Source: Lepidonotus clava (Eukaryota > Annelida > Polychaeta > Phyllodocida > Polynoidae). From it: a DNA stretch of 64,000 nucleotides. The stretch spans positions 66,739,427-66,803,426 of the forward strand of contig OW387134.1 of the NCBI GenBank assembly GCA_936440205.1, given 5' to 3'. This document shows, piece by piece, positions 45,327 to 57,009 of this stretch (positions within the stretch are counted from its first letter, which is position 1; every line of letters starts with the position of its first letter). The notes beneath the pieces were generated by a model that saw only the letters and a list, made by a program, of their open reading frames with translations, searched no databases and was not told where the DNA came from. Made by a program: the position numbers and the translations under genes.

Positions 45327-45762
45327 ACCACCAGGACGACGGACACTTGTAGCTTCGTATGTCTGGTACTGGTCTATCAACCCTAAATGAAGAATGGGAG
45401 CAGCTGTGGTCCATTGGTTACTTGGTTTGATTCTCAATAAAGTCTACTCTAGAGATGGCTACCTTAGCAATATATATCCATCCTGTTTATATTGCCCCGT
45501 TCAGACTATTGTACATGATGGGCATCGAACCGCTTCAAAATGCATCAGATTGTGTCTGAAAGGAACCGAATTTTAAAATGCACATCGAGTTAGGCCCAGA
45601 ATACATTGTGTTAGGCTACGAATCCAGCACTATCACCATCAGGGCGACGACCACTTGTAGCTATAGCTACACTCTGGTACTGGTTTATCAACTCTGAATG
45701 AGGGGTGGGAGCAGCTGTGGTCCATTGGTTACTGATTCTTGATTTGATTCTCGATAAAGCGT
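45327..45762 (+). repeat. Local direct duplication, offset about 305 bp
   Basis: 45,327-45,452 and 45,633-45,762 share TCACCA(C/T)CAGG, ACTTGTAGCT, TCTGGTACTGGT(C/T)TATCAAC, GGGAGCAGCTGTGGTCCATT and TTTGATTCTC. Part of it (GTGGTCCATTGGTTAC, GGTTTGATTCTC) recalls tRNA A/B boxes, but these lie too close together for a tRNA. Confidence 0.65.
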
Positions 45763-45889
45763 CCACCCAAGACAATAGCCGGCTACATATACTTATTATC
45801 AGGCATATCTAATCACTCCCAAACTTGTCTTAAGGTTTTTAAATTATACACAATAGCTTTTTTTTACAATACATTATCTGCCTTCTAAA

Positions 45890-47030
45890 TACTACGCTCC
45901 AATTTTTTTTTATGTAAAACCTTATAACTATATCTACCAGAATAATCATGGATCTGTTGATATCTATTATCCCTGTATGAATAGAAATAAATGTCCACTA
46001 TGCAACATGTTTGGATAAACTTGTATGAGAACACCAAAGAAAACTCCATTCGACATCACCACCTTAACAAATGAGATTCCAGGACTCGAGGCCAGTAACC
46101 TGATGGTCGGCTCCAGCAGCCTGCCATGACTCTGCACGGCCGAGTGGTGAGAGTCTGGTGGAAAGAAGTCATCAATCCATCCTGTTATATTTCAATATTG
46201 TTGCTTATGATATTGCTTATGATGAGGTGAATCATATCACTCCATAACACGTTCGATAAACCAAACGTTTTTAACATTTGTAAAATAATTATATGTAAAG
46301 CTTAACAGCCACATAAATGGCTATGACAAGAACTATTCTACAGTTCCCAGTGCCTTAAAAAGTACAAGTGCACTAGCTATCAGGCTTGGATAAACTTGTA
46401 TAAGAAAACTCCATTCAACATCACAACACAACAAATGAGCTTCCAGCCTACGAGGCGACTAACCCGCTGGCCGCTCTCAGCAGCCTGCTATAACTCGCGA
46501 CACCCAGGTGGTAAGAGTCTGTTGGTATGAAGGAATAAATCCATTGTGTTATCTTTAAATATTGTTGCTAGTCTATATGGTACCTATTATAAGATCAGCC
46601 ATATCACTAGAAAAATCAAGTTTGGTATATCAATAGCGTTTTAACGTTTGTAATATATATCTAATAGTTTTTTTTAAATAAAGGACCTTCTAGATGTCTA
46701 TACACTATGCATTCCTTTATATATGATATGATCTTCTTTGCTTCTTGTCTTCCTTGCTCTTGCCCTACATGTATATGACTTCAAAATGCTACGTTCCAAT
46801 TTTTTATGTAAAGCCTAACAATCACATAAACCACTTATCACGTATAACAAGAACTATATCTGGTAGTTCCCAGCGCCTAAAGAAGTGCAAGTGTACTGAC
46901 AATCAGGCTTGGATAAACTTGTATAGAAAACATCGCCACACAACAAATGAGCTTCCAGCCTACGAGGCGACTAACCTTCTGGCCGCTGCTATAACTCCCC
47001 ACGCCCGGGTGGTAAGAGAGGGCTGAGGCC
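45890..47030 (+). repeat. Local tandem triplication, about 370-520 bp units
   Basis: Three units share TACG(C/T)TCCAATTTTTT, TTGGATAAACTTGTAT, AACAAATGAG(C/A)TTCCAG and GTGGT(A/G)AGAG. The second and third are closest (CAGCCTACGAGGCGACTAAC), so that duplication is probably the later one. No conserved frame. Confidence 0.75.
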
Positions 47031-47133
47031 GGGATTAGGAGGCAGGAAACAGGGGACTTCACTTAACGCCGTCACCCGCCCGGCTTTAGGAGCTACTCAC
47101 CCCGCCGTGAGCCGAGCTGCTCCCCATACCGCT

Positions 47134-47752
47134 AAAGCCTGTATTTCACTTGCTGATTTTGACCACCCTATCCCATATTGGATATATCTCAGGGTTGGAC
47201 AAGGGTTGGACAAAAAAAACACAAAAGCCATCCTTATCTCCTAGAGTTGGGGTTACTGAAATTAGCAAGAAATATCGTTTTCTATATTCCCAAGACCTGC
47301 TAAACCATTGTGATTTCTTATATTTTTTCAATTGACATATTTGCAGGTTTGGCAGCAAAATCAAAATGCTGTGGATCGGGGCAAAATAGGGGTGGCCATT
47401 TTAGGTTGGGCTGACAGGCTTTGATATTGGTTCCTATGGGGAAACGGCCAATATATAAAGATGTATTTTACAAATCTTAGGAGCAGTCTTTCAACTAAAT
47501 TGCTTTTGTTAATTTTGTATTATGCAGCTATAGTAAACTTTAATGTTGCTGTAAACTGGGATTGGCTTATTCAATCATTTCTAATTCTTCATTAGAAATA
47601 TGACAGAAACCAATGCATGTTACATACCATTTGAAAGGAAATCCAAAATCCTTTAATTTCCAAAAATATGCGGCATCATTATGATTCGCTTTAATTTCTA
47701 CCGGTGATTTTTAAAAACGGGAATAAAATCGGGCAGTGGAATACAGCCTTAA
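47134..47752. mobile_element. Long MITE, AGCCTGTATTTCACTTGCTGATTTTG type
   Basis: Left AAGCCTGTATTTCACTTGCT and right GGGCAGTGGAATACAGCC pair as inverted ends about 620 bases apart. Flanks read CTA/TTA, near the TTA target. The interior has CCTATCCCATATTGGATATA and TGGGGCAAAATAGGGG. It is non-coding. Confidence 0.6.
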
Positions 47753-48040
47753 CGGTAGACACCCGCCTGCCCGTCCCCAGGGGCCACTGACCCGGCCTGG
47801 TCAGGGGGCCTTATGCAAGAGGCTAACCGTATTCTATAGGTCTAGTGACGGGTCTGGAGGTCGGCTGTAGCTACCATTAACCTTTACCGATCCTTTACAG
47901 TTTAAAAGCTACCAACCATGTAATTTGTATTCTTAGGCACCATGTCTGTTAAGTTTGATATGTTTTTAATGCAGACTTACACAAGTTTTCCCTTTATTGT
48001 GCTTTTGGAAATCAGTGCTCTTTCCACGTTCCTGTTAATA
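47753..48040. other. Nothing recognised
   Basis: Short unique spacer before the dinucleotide tract. Confidence 0.4.
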
Positions 48041-48190
<150 letters not shown>

Positions 48191-48640
48191 AACTTTAGTG
48201 CATACCTATCGCTTTAAAGACTGATATGTTGTTATCCCTATCCAGTTTTCTTTAATATATCACCACTGTAACAATGAACAACAATTAGTTTTGGACTGTG
48301 GGCCTGTGGATCAGCTCTCTGCAAGATCCGCAAGGTCAGCTGATTTGGCTTAATTCTAACACTATAGTGTTTGCATCCTTCAGGCTATCCCAAAATTGTG
48401 CATGTAGGTCCTCTCTTATGGTATCATGAGTACGCATAATTCTCTACCTGCTGTAAGCATATTGGACAGATATAAGAAAAAACGACCATTCTATCGCTAT
48501 CAATTGCATTATTTCCGACAGGGATTCATCCATAGATGATACCAAATAAGATTGGTTTGTCAAGTAAAAGCCATCACAGTGTCAGTTACTGCTGCAATAC
48601 AATAGCACGGACGTCTCAATCGGCCGAACGCATGGGCGAC
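48191..48640. other. No gene recognised
   Basis: Unique-looking sequence without recognisable motifs. Confidence 0.4.
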
Positions 48641-48649
48641 GTCTATATA

Positions 48650-48859
48650 GTCCTGTTTCCACTAGCTGATTTGACTACTGATTTCAAAAATCGGCAGTGG
48701 GAATATTAGTTAATCACAAACTTATAATATACCATTAGTAAGCATTTTTAATTCTCTTGCAAATGGTATGTGACATATATAATCTTTTGTCATGATACTA
48801 GTTAAAAGTAATAAATCACCAAATAATCGGTGGTTAAAGTGGTTGGTGGAAACAGGGCA
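48650..48859. mobile_element. MITE of the CTGTTTCCACTAGCTGATTTG type
   Basis: Left TCCTGTTTCCACTAGCTGAT and right GTTGGTGGAAACAGGGC. The interior AAAAATCGGCAGTGGGAATA and CTTGCAAATGGTATGTGACA are shared with 62,089 and 11,600. Confidence 0.68.
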
Positions 48860-48894
48860 TTCAGCTGAATGGGTTTAATTCGGACAGCCCTGTC

Positions 48895-49110
48895 AGTGTA
48901 TAGACATTCCGCTAGGCGGCGCTGTAATTGGTTTCCGGATATCCACCTTTGTGCCTTGTCAAATACAAAGCGGCCTCGTTTTAAATTGTGTCCCCACATG
49001 GAGGCCGTATACAAGATGCTACTGGGTCTGTCGGCTTTGTGGCTGGGGTTGGTGTTTGAACAGTGCGGCCGTTCACCCACTCATCTGTATATACTACGTT
49101 CTCTATCTCG
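48895..49110 (+). promoter_or_regulatory. CTCF-like word and short leader-like frame (weak)
   Basis: CCGCTAGGCGGCGCTG at 48,908 is one base off a CTCF core and is followed by GTAATTGGTTTCCGG. About 75 bases on, an ATG frame reads MEAVYKMLLGLSALWLGLVF, which looks like a signal peptide. No splice donor of quality follows and no continuation is seen. Chance is quite possible. Confidence 0.2.
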
Positions 49111-49144
49111 GAGAAGACTACGTCATACATCTATAGAGCAATAG

Positions 49145-49660
49145 AGCATGGCCGTTAAACACGTTAGTGCAAGTGAAGCGACACTCAGAATTATAGCAGA
49201 AATGTGGTTCTCCATTTGAAACATTAATATTATATGTTTATCCTTTATTTGATAAGGTGATATCCTCAAATCAACTTTCTGTCTGAGAATTCCACGACAT
49301 GCATTTATGGGGCAAAACGACTTCATTATGCATGGAACTGGAACGCAATGCATGGCCTTTATCCCCGTTTAGAGTGATGATAATGCAAATAATTATCAAA
49401 TGTCTGGTCGAACTGAATATACACAATTAACCTATAGCCAAGGATGTGATGTTGCAGACCTTTCAAAAATGTAGCAGGACGTCACAAAACTTCAAGAGAA
49501 TCTTTAAGTTGCACATTTCCTGGATAGGAAAAGTATACTCTTCATTTGAGGCACATTTATTTTTTATTTGAATTTTTATTTGAATCTCCTCATGTTATTA
49601 TTCACAGCTAGTGCACGTACAACGATGCTTCATAGTCGCACCACTTTCCATGTCGCCGAT
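49145..49660. other. No gene recognised
   Basis: AT-rich unique sequence; frames carry no domain. Confidence 0.4.
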
Positions 49661-49689
49661 GTAATAAGCAGGGAACCCTCCCAGGGCCA

Positions 49690-49860
49690 TCGCCGAGGGA
49701 ACAAGTGTGAACAATCAGAGTCCCCGGATGACGGTCCTGGACCAATCAGAACGCTTCACTCCAGGGGGGAGAGGAGAGGGGGGCAACTGCCTCTGAGGAC
49801 TTCCCGAATTGGTCCCACTCCCCGAAAACTCATTAATCCTAGAGCCGCAAGATCCCTAGG
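49690..49860. promoter_or_regulatory. CCAAT-box cluster (weak promoter candidate)
   Basis: GAACAATCAGAG, GGACCAATCAGAACG and CGAATTGGTCCC occur within about 110 bases in a locally GC-richer stretch. No exon could be linked. Confidence 0.22.
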
Positions 49861-50379
49861 ATTATGAGAAGGGGCTGGGGCTTGTACGGGGAGAATATTC
49901 AATCCCTGATACCTCATAAGTGGTTTCTGATTGGGGGGATTGTAGAATGTGATTTGTTTTACGCGTCTATTGATTGTCAAGGCCAACAGTTTATAGTAGA
50001 TCAATTTACTTCCATATTCATTAAATGTATGTGGATCACACCAGATAGTGATGCATTTCCCTCCACTCTATTATCAGTAGGCCTATATCAATGAGAACAA
50101 ACCTCATAGTCTTAATCTTTATTGGGTTCTAAATCGATACAGATGGAAGGATTTGTTTTATATACGCCCATCAAATTGGATCAAAAGAGATTACAAAGTG
50201 ATGTGGAACCCTCATTAATTGCAAAATTGGCCGTGACCCATATTCACGCTGCCACTTCCCATTTCTTGGTACAGGAATCCCAGGCAAGCAGCGACGAAAC
50301 AAGCACATTCTGTGACCGTACTGTTCTGGTTGGGCTGTGACCTGCCCAATTTTCACATCACACTTACAGTTAGGTATAG

Positions 50380-50633
50380 GGTTGAGACTTACTTAAAAAG
50401 AAAGTTTTAATAACATTATGTTATAGTCTAGTTGAAACCTTACTGATAAAGAATGTTATAGTGCCGTTATTACCACGTGAAAGAACATTAAACAAATGTA
50501 ACAATAACATAATAGTGCAGCATTGCAACGTTAGGTTCGAAAGACATTCTTGGGTGCCATCAAAATAACGTAACAAGAACAAAAGAAGAATGCTGCTGCA
50601 ACGTTATAATCACATGATACTTTTGCTTGGGAT
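50380..50633 (+). mobile_element. MITE-A subfamily B, right part
   Basis: Diverged from the main family: GTTGAAACCTTACTGATAAA, GGGTGCCATCAAAATAACGT and ACAAGAACAAAAGAAGAATG, ending TTGCTTGGGA. The same subfamily occurs at 51,860, 55,995 and 56,720. Confidence 0.6.
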
Positions 50634-50737
50634 AGTCTCGGTACAAGAATGTACGGGAGCCAACACTTGGTTTGCCCAAGCAGCCTGGAGACCACCAGTA
50701 AAAAATACCAGACTACTCTGAGCTTCAGGGCATATAC

Positions 50738-50870
50738 CCAGCCAGCTTGCAACGTATCAGAAATGATCTGCAACCATAACTTTTTGGTCATTTTGTTACT
50801 TACTAAGATGGCACATAACAACTATATTATTGATGGTGAGGTTGAAACCTCACCAAAGCATATTGAACAT
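50738..50870 (+). mobile_element. MITE-A left fragment
   Basis: CCCAGCCAGCTTGCAACGTA to GGTTGAAACCTCACCAAAGC; the copy stops there. A near-complete opposite-strand copy begins 37 bases later. Confidence 0.75.
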
Positions 50871-50906
50871 ATGATTAGTCTCAGAGTACAGTACTACCAC
50901 AACCCA

Positions 50907-51271
50907 CCCAGGCAAGCATGTGACGTTATTATAACATTGCAGCAACGTTCTGTTTGGTTCTGTACTGGTTCTTGTTACGTTATTTTGATGGCTTCCAATA
51001 ACGTTGCTGTAATGACTGTTGTGACGTGTCACTGCGACGTAATTATAACATTCTGGTTACGTTCTTCAACCTAATCAGGACGTTCTTATAACATTCTGTT
51101 TTGGTTTCGTCCTAACCTCACCAAAAAATAATGTTGTAATAACGTTCTGATTTGGTGAGGTTTCAACCTCACCATCAATAACGTAATTGTTATGTGCCAC
51201 CTTAGTAAGTAACAGACTGACTAAAAAAGTATGGTTGCAGAACATTTCTGTTATGTCGCAGCTTGGCTGGG
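50907..51271 (-). mobile_element. MITE-A copy, full length, minus
   Basis: Ends CCCAGGCAAGCATGTGACGT and the inverse CCCAGCCAAGCTGCGACATA. CAACCC lies at or one base from each border. The best-preserved copy, useful as the family reference (365 bases). Confidence 0.85.
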
Positions 51272-51364
51272 CAACCCTTTCCCCAGGCACTGAGGCTGCT
51301 GTCGGAAACTTCCGATTCCCTAACCAGAGGCAGGGGCCTACCACTCCACCTCCACCCCCACCTA

Positions 51365-51405
51365 CCCCAGCCTCCTCCTCCTCCTCCTCCTCCTCCACCC
51401 CCTCA
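51365..51405. repeat. (CTC)n short repeat
   Basis: Trinucleotide CCT/CTC units, about eight. Confidence 0.8.
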
Positions 51406-51855
51406 CCTCCCCCTGACCCAGTCACCACCCTGGTGTTGTTAGGGTGTTGTTATACACGCGGAGAAGGTGGCAGAATAGCACCCCGACCACCGCCCTTTAC
51501 CCGCTACATTTTTAAACCACATTGATCCTACAGAGATGGGGGAGTCTATGCGGGGAGAGTGGGGGGGGGCATTGATTTCCACACGCCTGCGTAGTGCGAG
51601 GCATCCGGTGTAGCGTACAGACTTGTTGAATTTGCAACTTGAGTTGTCTTGTTTGTGCAGAAATGCTGTTTTCTTTTCTGGAACACTGTTCTACCAATAC
51701 ATGGAACAGTAGAGCTTTCCCTTGGAAGTATATTGGATGGTTCACTTTATGTAAATTGGTCCAATTCTCCAATGTCCTTGTGCTTTGCTTATTTGAGATT
51801 TCTCATTTAGTGTTAAAAAAGTAGTTACAAAATACGAAACATCCGCAAACATCCG
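51406..51855. other. No gene recognised
   Basis: Frames at 51,512-51,824 show no domain. Unique-looking. Confidence 0.4.
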
Positions 51856-51859
51856 CAGA

Positions 51860-51957
51860 CAATTTTTGGGTGCTGTCAAAATAATGTGACAAGAACCAAA
51901 GCAGAACTAAACAGAATGTTATAATAACTTTATGATAATGTCATATTCTTGCTTGGG
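51860..51957 (+). mobile_element. MITE-A subfamily B, 3' fragment
   Basis: TTTTTGGGTGCTGTCAAAAT to CATATTCTTGCTTGGGGG, the right end only. Confidence 0.65.
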
Positions 51958-52012
51958 GGTACCCCTGCCCCAATGCCCCCTCCTATACTGCATGCATCAG
52001 GCTAACTTCTGT

Positions 52013-52346
52013 CCCAGTCGGAGTTGTGACGTTATAATAATGTTTCAGTAACATTCTATTTGGTTCTGGTTTGGTTCTTGTTATGTTCTTTTGATGACTC
52101 CCAATTACGTTGCTGTGACCTACTGTTCTGACATTGCACTGTGACGTTATTATAACATTTTGGTTATGTTCTTTTTGGTTTCGGCCTAACCTCACCAAAA
52201 AATAATGTTATAATAACATTCTAATTTGGTGAGGTTTCAACCTCACCATCAATAACGTTATTGTTACATGCCATCTTAGTAAGTAACAAACTGACTAAAA
52301 AAGTATGGCTGCAGAACGTTTCTGTTATGTTGCAAGCTGGATGGGG
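52013..52346 (-). mobile_element. MITE-A copy, near full length, minus
   Basis: CCCAGTCGGAGTTGTGACGT to AGCTGGATGGGG, with all internal blocks, some shortened. Confidence 0.8.
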
Positions 52347-52650
52347 TAAAGCCACCTCACCCCTCACCCCACTCACCCACCCACCCACCCACCTAAGTGG
52401 ACGCCCCCCCCCCCTGCCCTGGCGCGGCGATTACACCCAAACAAGGAGCATCATTTGCGGCTCTTGGAGGGCCGAAAACACCGACACTGTCTGATCAATA
52501 GGAGAACTGATTGGGGCCGACTTGACGGGCCGACGTGGGGCGCGGGACGGAATGCCCGATGGTATTGGCCGAGAAGGGCCGGAGAGGGGGGACCACTAAA
52601 ACAATAGGAGGCTCCGTGACCGGGCCTGGGGAGCAGATTAATCACGTGTT
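52347..52650. other. CCCA microrepeat and GC-rich spacer
   Basis: (CCCA)n at 52,370-52,393 and poly-C near 52,405. Two reverse CCAAT words (CTGATTGGGG, GTATTGGCC) lie in the GC-rich 52,500-52,600 stretch. Confidence 0.4.
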
Positions 52651-52654
52651 TCTA

Positions 52655-52990
52655 TACACCTTTTTCACGAGTCTGCGCAATGAGGCCTTCAATAGATGCC
52701 TTGATACAAACTCTTCTAGTTACGAAGAGTTTGGGGCCCATGAGAATCCACGTCTCAACTCATTGGTTCACAGTCTTATTCTGTATACCCTTTTCACGAG
52801 TCTGCGCAGTGAACCCTCCTTCTTTGTCTATACTCCTTTTTCATGAGTCTGCGCAGTGAACCTTCCCATCTATAGAAGCCTTGATCCCAACTGTTTTATC
52901 CTGGGCCCCTGGGAATCCACACCCCAACTCCAATAGAGGCCTTGATCCCAACTCTTTCAGCCATAGGCTGATAGGAATCATACCCTAACT
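52655..52990 (+). repeat. Direct repeats of a GAGTCTGCGCAGTGAAC element
   Basis: Three overlapping copies of TTTTTCA(C/T)GAGTCTGCGC, each with AGGCCTTGATCCCAACTCTT-like continuation and AATCCA..CCCAACTCA. A further copy lies at 23,701. The sequence seems to spread as tandem and dispersed copies. Confidence 0.6.
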
Positions 52991-53126
52991 CATTGGTTCG
53001 GGTTTTTTTTGCCTCTATGAGGCGCTACCCTGATGAACAAGGTCTATACCTGCTCTGTTATAACCCCCGAGGGCAGGCTGAGTGTGAGTCTGGCCGGGGT
53101 TGGGGAAGCAAATACGGCGGGGTCTA

Positions 53127-53368
53127 TAGATTTGGGACACATGAAACAACTCAAAAACCTGAACATTTTCCGTCACCTCCTGTTGGTTCTTCTTTTCCTA
53201 TGTTCTTGTAAGTTCGTCAAAATGCAACTCTAATGGCACATTCAAAGTGTAACGACAATATGTGTCCTGTAAATGTACAACACTTTAATATCTAGCCAGA
53301 ACTCTTAACTATCAATATGTCACTATAAAAGGAACACAAAATGAGCTGTTTCTTGCTGACCAGAACTA
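53127..53368 (+). mobile_element. TA-target MITE, copy 1
   Basis: Ends TAGATTTGGGAC and, reversed, TAGTTCTGGTC, with TA on both sides (53,125-53,126; 53,369-53,370). Its full length matches 57,878-58,121 in inverse. The TA target points to the Tc1/mariner supergroup. A short frame inside (HLLLVLLFLCSC) mimics a signal peptide but is part of the repeat. Confidence 0.8.
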
Positions 53369-53370
53369 TA

Positions 53371-54810
53371 GGAGTTTGGATTGGTGGGATTACTCTGATT
53401 GGTTAGATCTGATGCCTTGGTTACAGCCTGGAATGGGTTTTCTGTGTGAGTTATTAAGGATATTGAGTGCAGGGCTGAACACCATAAATAACCTATACTA
53501 ATCCGTATAATTATATCTAAGGCATGTGCAAATAGGTTTACTCGATTGGACGCCTGCACCAACCAAAAAGTCTGTTTTACCGAGAGTTTGTGGGAAATAT
53601 TTAAGAAGAAATAATCAGGACTAATCATATCGTTATAGTTATGCCTAAGGAAAGGTCAAAAAGTTGTATTTCATTAGACTCCTGTGACACTTAGAAATCC
53701 TGCTCTATAAAGATAGTTGTGGGGAAATAACGTATTTTGATCAGAAACATTTCAATACAAAATTAATCAGAATGTTGTTTGTTACATGTAATGCGATAAC
53801 CTTTAACTTAATGGTGTACAACAAGGTACCCCTATGATTTATACCAAGTGTGTCTCATTACGTGAAGTATAGGCCTAAGCTGTATATCTTGTTGCATGGC
53901 TAGGGGAATTTGCGTGGTAAAACCCAGTAAATCACCACACACAAACCACGCTATATCTACGTTTTTCTACATTACGATTTAAATTGCTTGCATAAATCTT
54001 CAATCAAAGGCAGCGTTACTGTACTATACGGCCATGAATATTTCAATAGCTGACAGATCATGATACCTCGATGCAATTACAGACCTTCTTCTTTCGTTTT
54101 GTATAGTACTGGTATAATTCAGCTGTCAATGTTCGCTGGTCTTCCACTCCAGGGGACCGTAGGGACACTGATGTGCAAATCTTCAAATCTTTTTATCATT
54201 TCTACTTTCACTGGGGCTCGAACTGGGCCGGCCCCAATTTCAACTAGTAAAGGCCATATTTCCATGTGATAAGAAGCATTTGCGGTCCCTTTAATTACCC
54301 ACTGCAAGGAGTTTTCGGTTCAGATACCAACATGTTGGTATCCCAAACCACAAGAAAAGCATAGAAAAGCATAGAAAATCTATACAAAAGGTGCTGAAAA
54401 TATATATATTCCATCTTGCAGCACCCTACCGCAAACGAGTTTGCAGCCATTTGTTTGCGTCTTTTCATGGTGCCACAAGCAAATACCATATAGTGGAATC
54501 TGGCCTTAATGCTGACGAAAGGTAATGGGGATTTTGTAGAAAAATTTCCTTCCAGATCTACAGACCCACCACTGACCCAGTACCCACTGTGCCCCTTGAA
54601 TATAAATCCCCCAAGATCCATTCCACCTTGGTCCAATTCCCTGCCCGCCACCTAACATGCAGGGCTAGCCTTTGCTCATGTCATTACTGACCTGACAAGA
54701 GTGACAAATCTCGGAAGCCTTTAATTCTTTGATGAGGCCTGGAGCCAGCCCCTGACCTCTCCGGCTCGCCTAGATCTCCACCTCCTCCCCACCCCCACCC
54801 CTAAGGGCTC
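53371..54810. other. No gene recognised
   Basis: Unique-looking AT-rich sequence. Nothing recognisable. Confidence 0.4.
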
Positions 54811-54824
54811 TCTATGGATGTTCC

Positions 54825-55515
54825 CCCAGCCAGCTTGCGATGTAACAGAAACGTTCTGCAACCATACTTTTTTAGTCAGTTTTTTACTTACTAAGATGGC
54901 ACTTAACAATAAAGTTATTGATGCCGAAATTAGAACGTGCTTATAGCATTATTTTTTATCATTTGGTGACGTTTGGATGAAATCGAAACAGAATGCTATA
55001 AGAACATTCTATTTAGGCCAAATAACATAACCAGAACATTCTAATAAGGTCGCAGTGGAACGTCGCAGCAGTAGGTCGCAGTGAGGTTATTGGGAGTCAT
55101 CAAAAGAACGTAACAAGAACCAAACCAAAACCAAATAGAATGTTACTGCAACATTATTTTAAAGGGAGCCAAAACCATGTCATGTCAAAATATGACCAAA
55201 TTTTACAAACTCAAATAACTATGAAAGTCTCAAGCTAGCCATTGGTACAGTAAAAACCATGATACTATCTATAACTTTACTTGAATTCAATAATAATATG
55301 CTATTTATGCCTGGAGTCAGGCAGTGTTTGTAAACAAACCAATTTTGGTGGGTCACCAAAATTGACCAGGGACAAGTTTTAGAGTATTTTGATGTAGTCT
55401 AAGCGAGTATTTACAGTCTTTATTTTTCCACAGGCCTAGGTTATGGCCATAGAAAATGATTCAATAGTTGTAAAATCTTGACCCAATATTGCTTTTGGCT
55501 CCCTTTAATGACACA
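54825..55515 (+). mobile_element. MITE-A copy interrupted by a TTAA MITE
   Basis: CCCAGCCAGCTTGCGATGTA at the left. The family runs to TTACTGCAACATTATT, then the TTAA element, then a short decayed end. TCTATGGATGTTCC flanks the whole unit exactly on both sides (54,811-54,824; 55,516-55,529). Confidence 0.7.
55163..55504. mobile_element. TTAA-target MITE (piggyBac-like), intact
   Basis: AGGGAGCCAAAACCATG at the left and the inverse of TTGCTTTTGGCTCCCT at the right, with TTAA immediately outside both ends (55,159-55,162; 55,505-55,508). A TTAA target duplication is the hallmark of piggyBac elements. The interior is AT-rich and non-coding. Confidence 0.8.
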
Positions 55516-55699
55516 TCTATGGATGTTCCTGCCACCCTGGAGGCCATTACCAGGCTCTGGGGGTGTGAGGGGTGAGCTGCTCAGAGCTGCTCCGAACCAA
55601 CCCTCGTGGAGCATTGCCCTCAAAATGACACCAGGATTAGCTCAATTTGAGCAGCTCGTCCTCTTTAGAGTGGGTCGTCAGGGTGGGAGATTCTCCTCT

Positions 55700-55985
55700 G
55701 GGGGGCAGGGTGGTAAGGGGGCAGGAGGAGGAAAGGAGGGCGCAGGAGAGGGGACAGGAGGGGGACAGGAGGGGGACAGGAGGGGGCAGGAGGGGGGAGC
55801 ACGGGGCAGGGGGGAGGACAAGGGGCCATAGAAGGTGGGAGGGGGGCAGGGGGGGCAGGGAGGGGGGGGGGCAGGGGGGAGACAGGAGTGGGGACATGAG
55901 GGGGACAGGAGGGGGACAGGAGGGAGATAGGAGGGAGAAAGGAGGGGGGCAGGGAGGGGCAGGAGTGTGGCAGGGGGGGAACGGG
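55700..55985. repeat. GGGGACAGGA purine-rich minisatellite
   Basis: Tandem GGGGGACAGGA-like units, with frames on both strands that mirror the repeat. Purine strand bias as at 31 kb. Confidence 0.88.
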
Positions 55986-55994
55986 CCCAATCAA

Positions 55995-56330
55995 GAATAT
56001 GATATGTTATAATAACATTCTGTTTAGTTCCGCTTTGGTTCTAGCAGCTGTCTAGTTACCTTATTTTGATGTCACCCAAAAACGTCATCACACTGTGACG
56101 TTATTGTGACATACTTGTAACATTCCTTCAAGTTATAATAACATTATTATAACATTCTTTATTAGTAATATCTCAACTTCATTAAAATAGCATGTCATTA
56201 TAACATTCTTTTTTTAGTAAGTCTCAACTTAAACTAAAATAACATAGCTGTTATGTGAAATTTGGGCAGGTAACAGACTAACCAAAAAGAATATGGTCAC
56301 GAAACGTTATGGTTAAGTTACTGCTTTGAA
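55995..56330 (-). mobile_element. MITE-A subfamily B, minus
   Basis: TGTTATAATAACATTCTGTT to GAAACGTTATGGTTAAG, with GATGTCACCCAAAAACGTC and GTAAGTCTCAACTT. Diverged from the main family. Confidence 0.6.
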
Positions 56331-56719
56331 CTATAGAGGTTAATTATCCGTTTAACGTTTGGGTTGTTCTTTATGGCATTAATTCGCTTATGGATAATAG
56401 CTAGCTCCTATTGCAGTCTCCTCGTTCTTGACTACATTCGTCCGATACATAATTATAGTTCCAGTATTATTTAAGGCATAACACTTGTGTGAAGGGAGGT
56501 TCTTTATTCATTTCCTGTGTTATTATATTCCTTGACAAGATCTCAATTGACAATGAACAGCTCCAAGGACAGAGTCCACTCAAACGCACTCAGTCAACGC
56601 TCCCGCCAACTAAACAGTCTATCAGCTTCAATTCCAACTCCAGGATTACTTAAACAGACGCAACCTTTCCAGGATGGTTAACTCACAACAAGGTTCAGCT
56701 TACTCTGGCTCAGTAAGTC
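56331..56719. other. No gene recognised
   Basis: Spacer between two subfamily-B copies; nothing visible. Confidence 0.35.
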
Positions 56720-56985
56720 ACATAACAGTTATGTTACTTTAGGTAAAGTTGAGACTTTTAAAAACAGAATGTTATGATAATGTTGTATTTTAGTGAAGTT
56801 GAGACCTTACTAAGAAAGAACGTTAAAATAAAATTATTATAATGTGAAAGAATGTTACAAGAATGACCCCATAATGTCACAGTGTGTCGTTTTTGGGTGC
56901 CATCAAAATAATGTAACAAGAACCAAATCAGAACTAAACAGAACATTATAATAACGTTATAATAACATTATATTCTTTCTTAGGA
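56720..56985 (+). mobile_element. MITE-A subfamily B, plus
   Basis: GTCACATAACAGTTATGTTA, AGTTGAGACCTTACTAAGAA, GGGTGCCATCAAAATAATGT, ending TTCTTTCTTAGG. It pairs in inverse with 55,995-56,330 across a 390-base spacer. Confidence 0.6.
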
Positions 56986-57009
56986 GGAGACAGGGGGGTC
57001 AATATATTA

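Noticed and set aside
48951-49136. First exon with signal peptide (MEAVYKMLLGLSALWLG)
   Set aside because: Listed only as part of a weak regulatory candidate; no donor site and no downstream exon.
53033-53233. Signal-peptide-like frame (HLLLVLLFLCSC)
   Set aside because: It is inside a non-coding TA-MITE; the inverted copy at 58.0 kb does not conserve the frame as a protein would.
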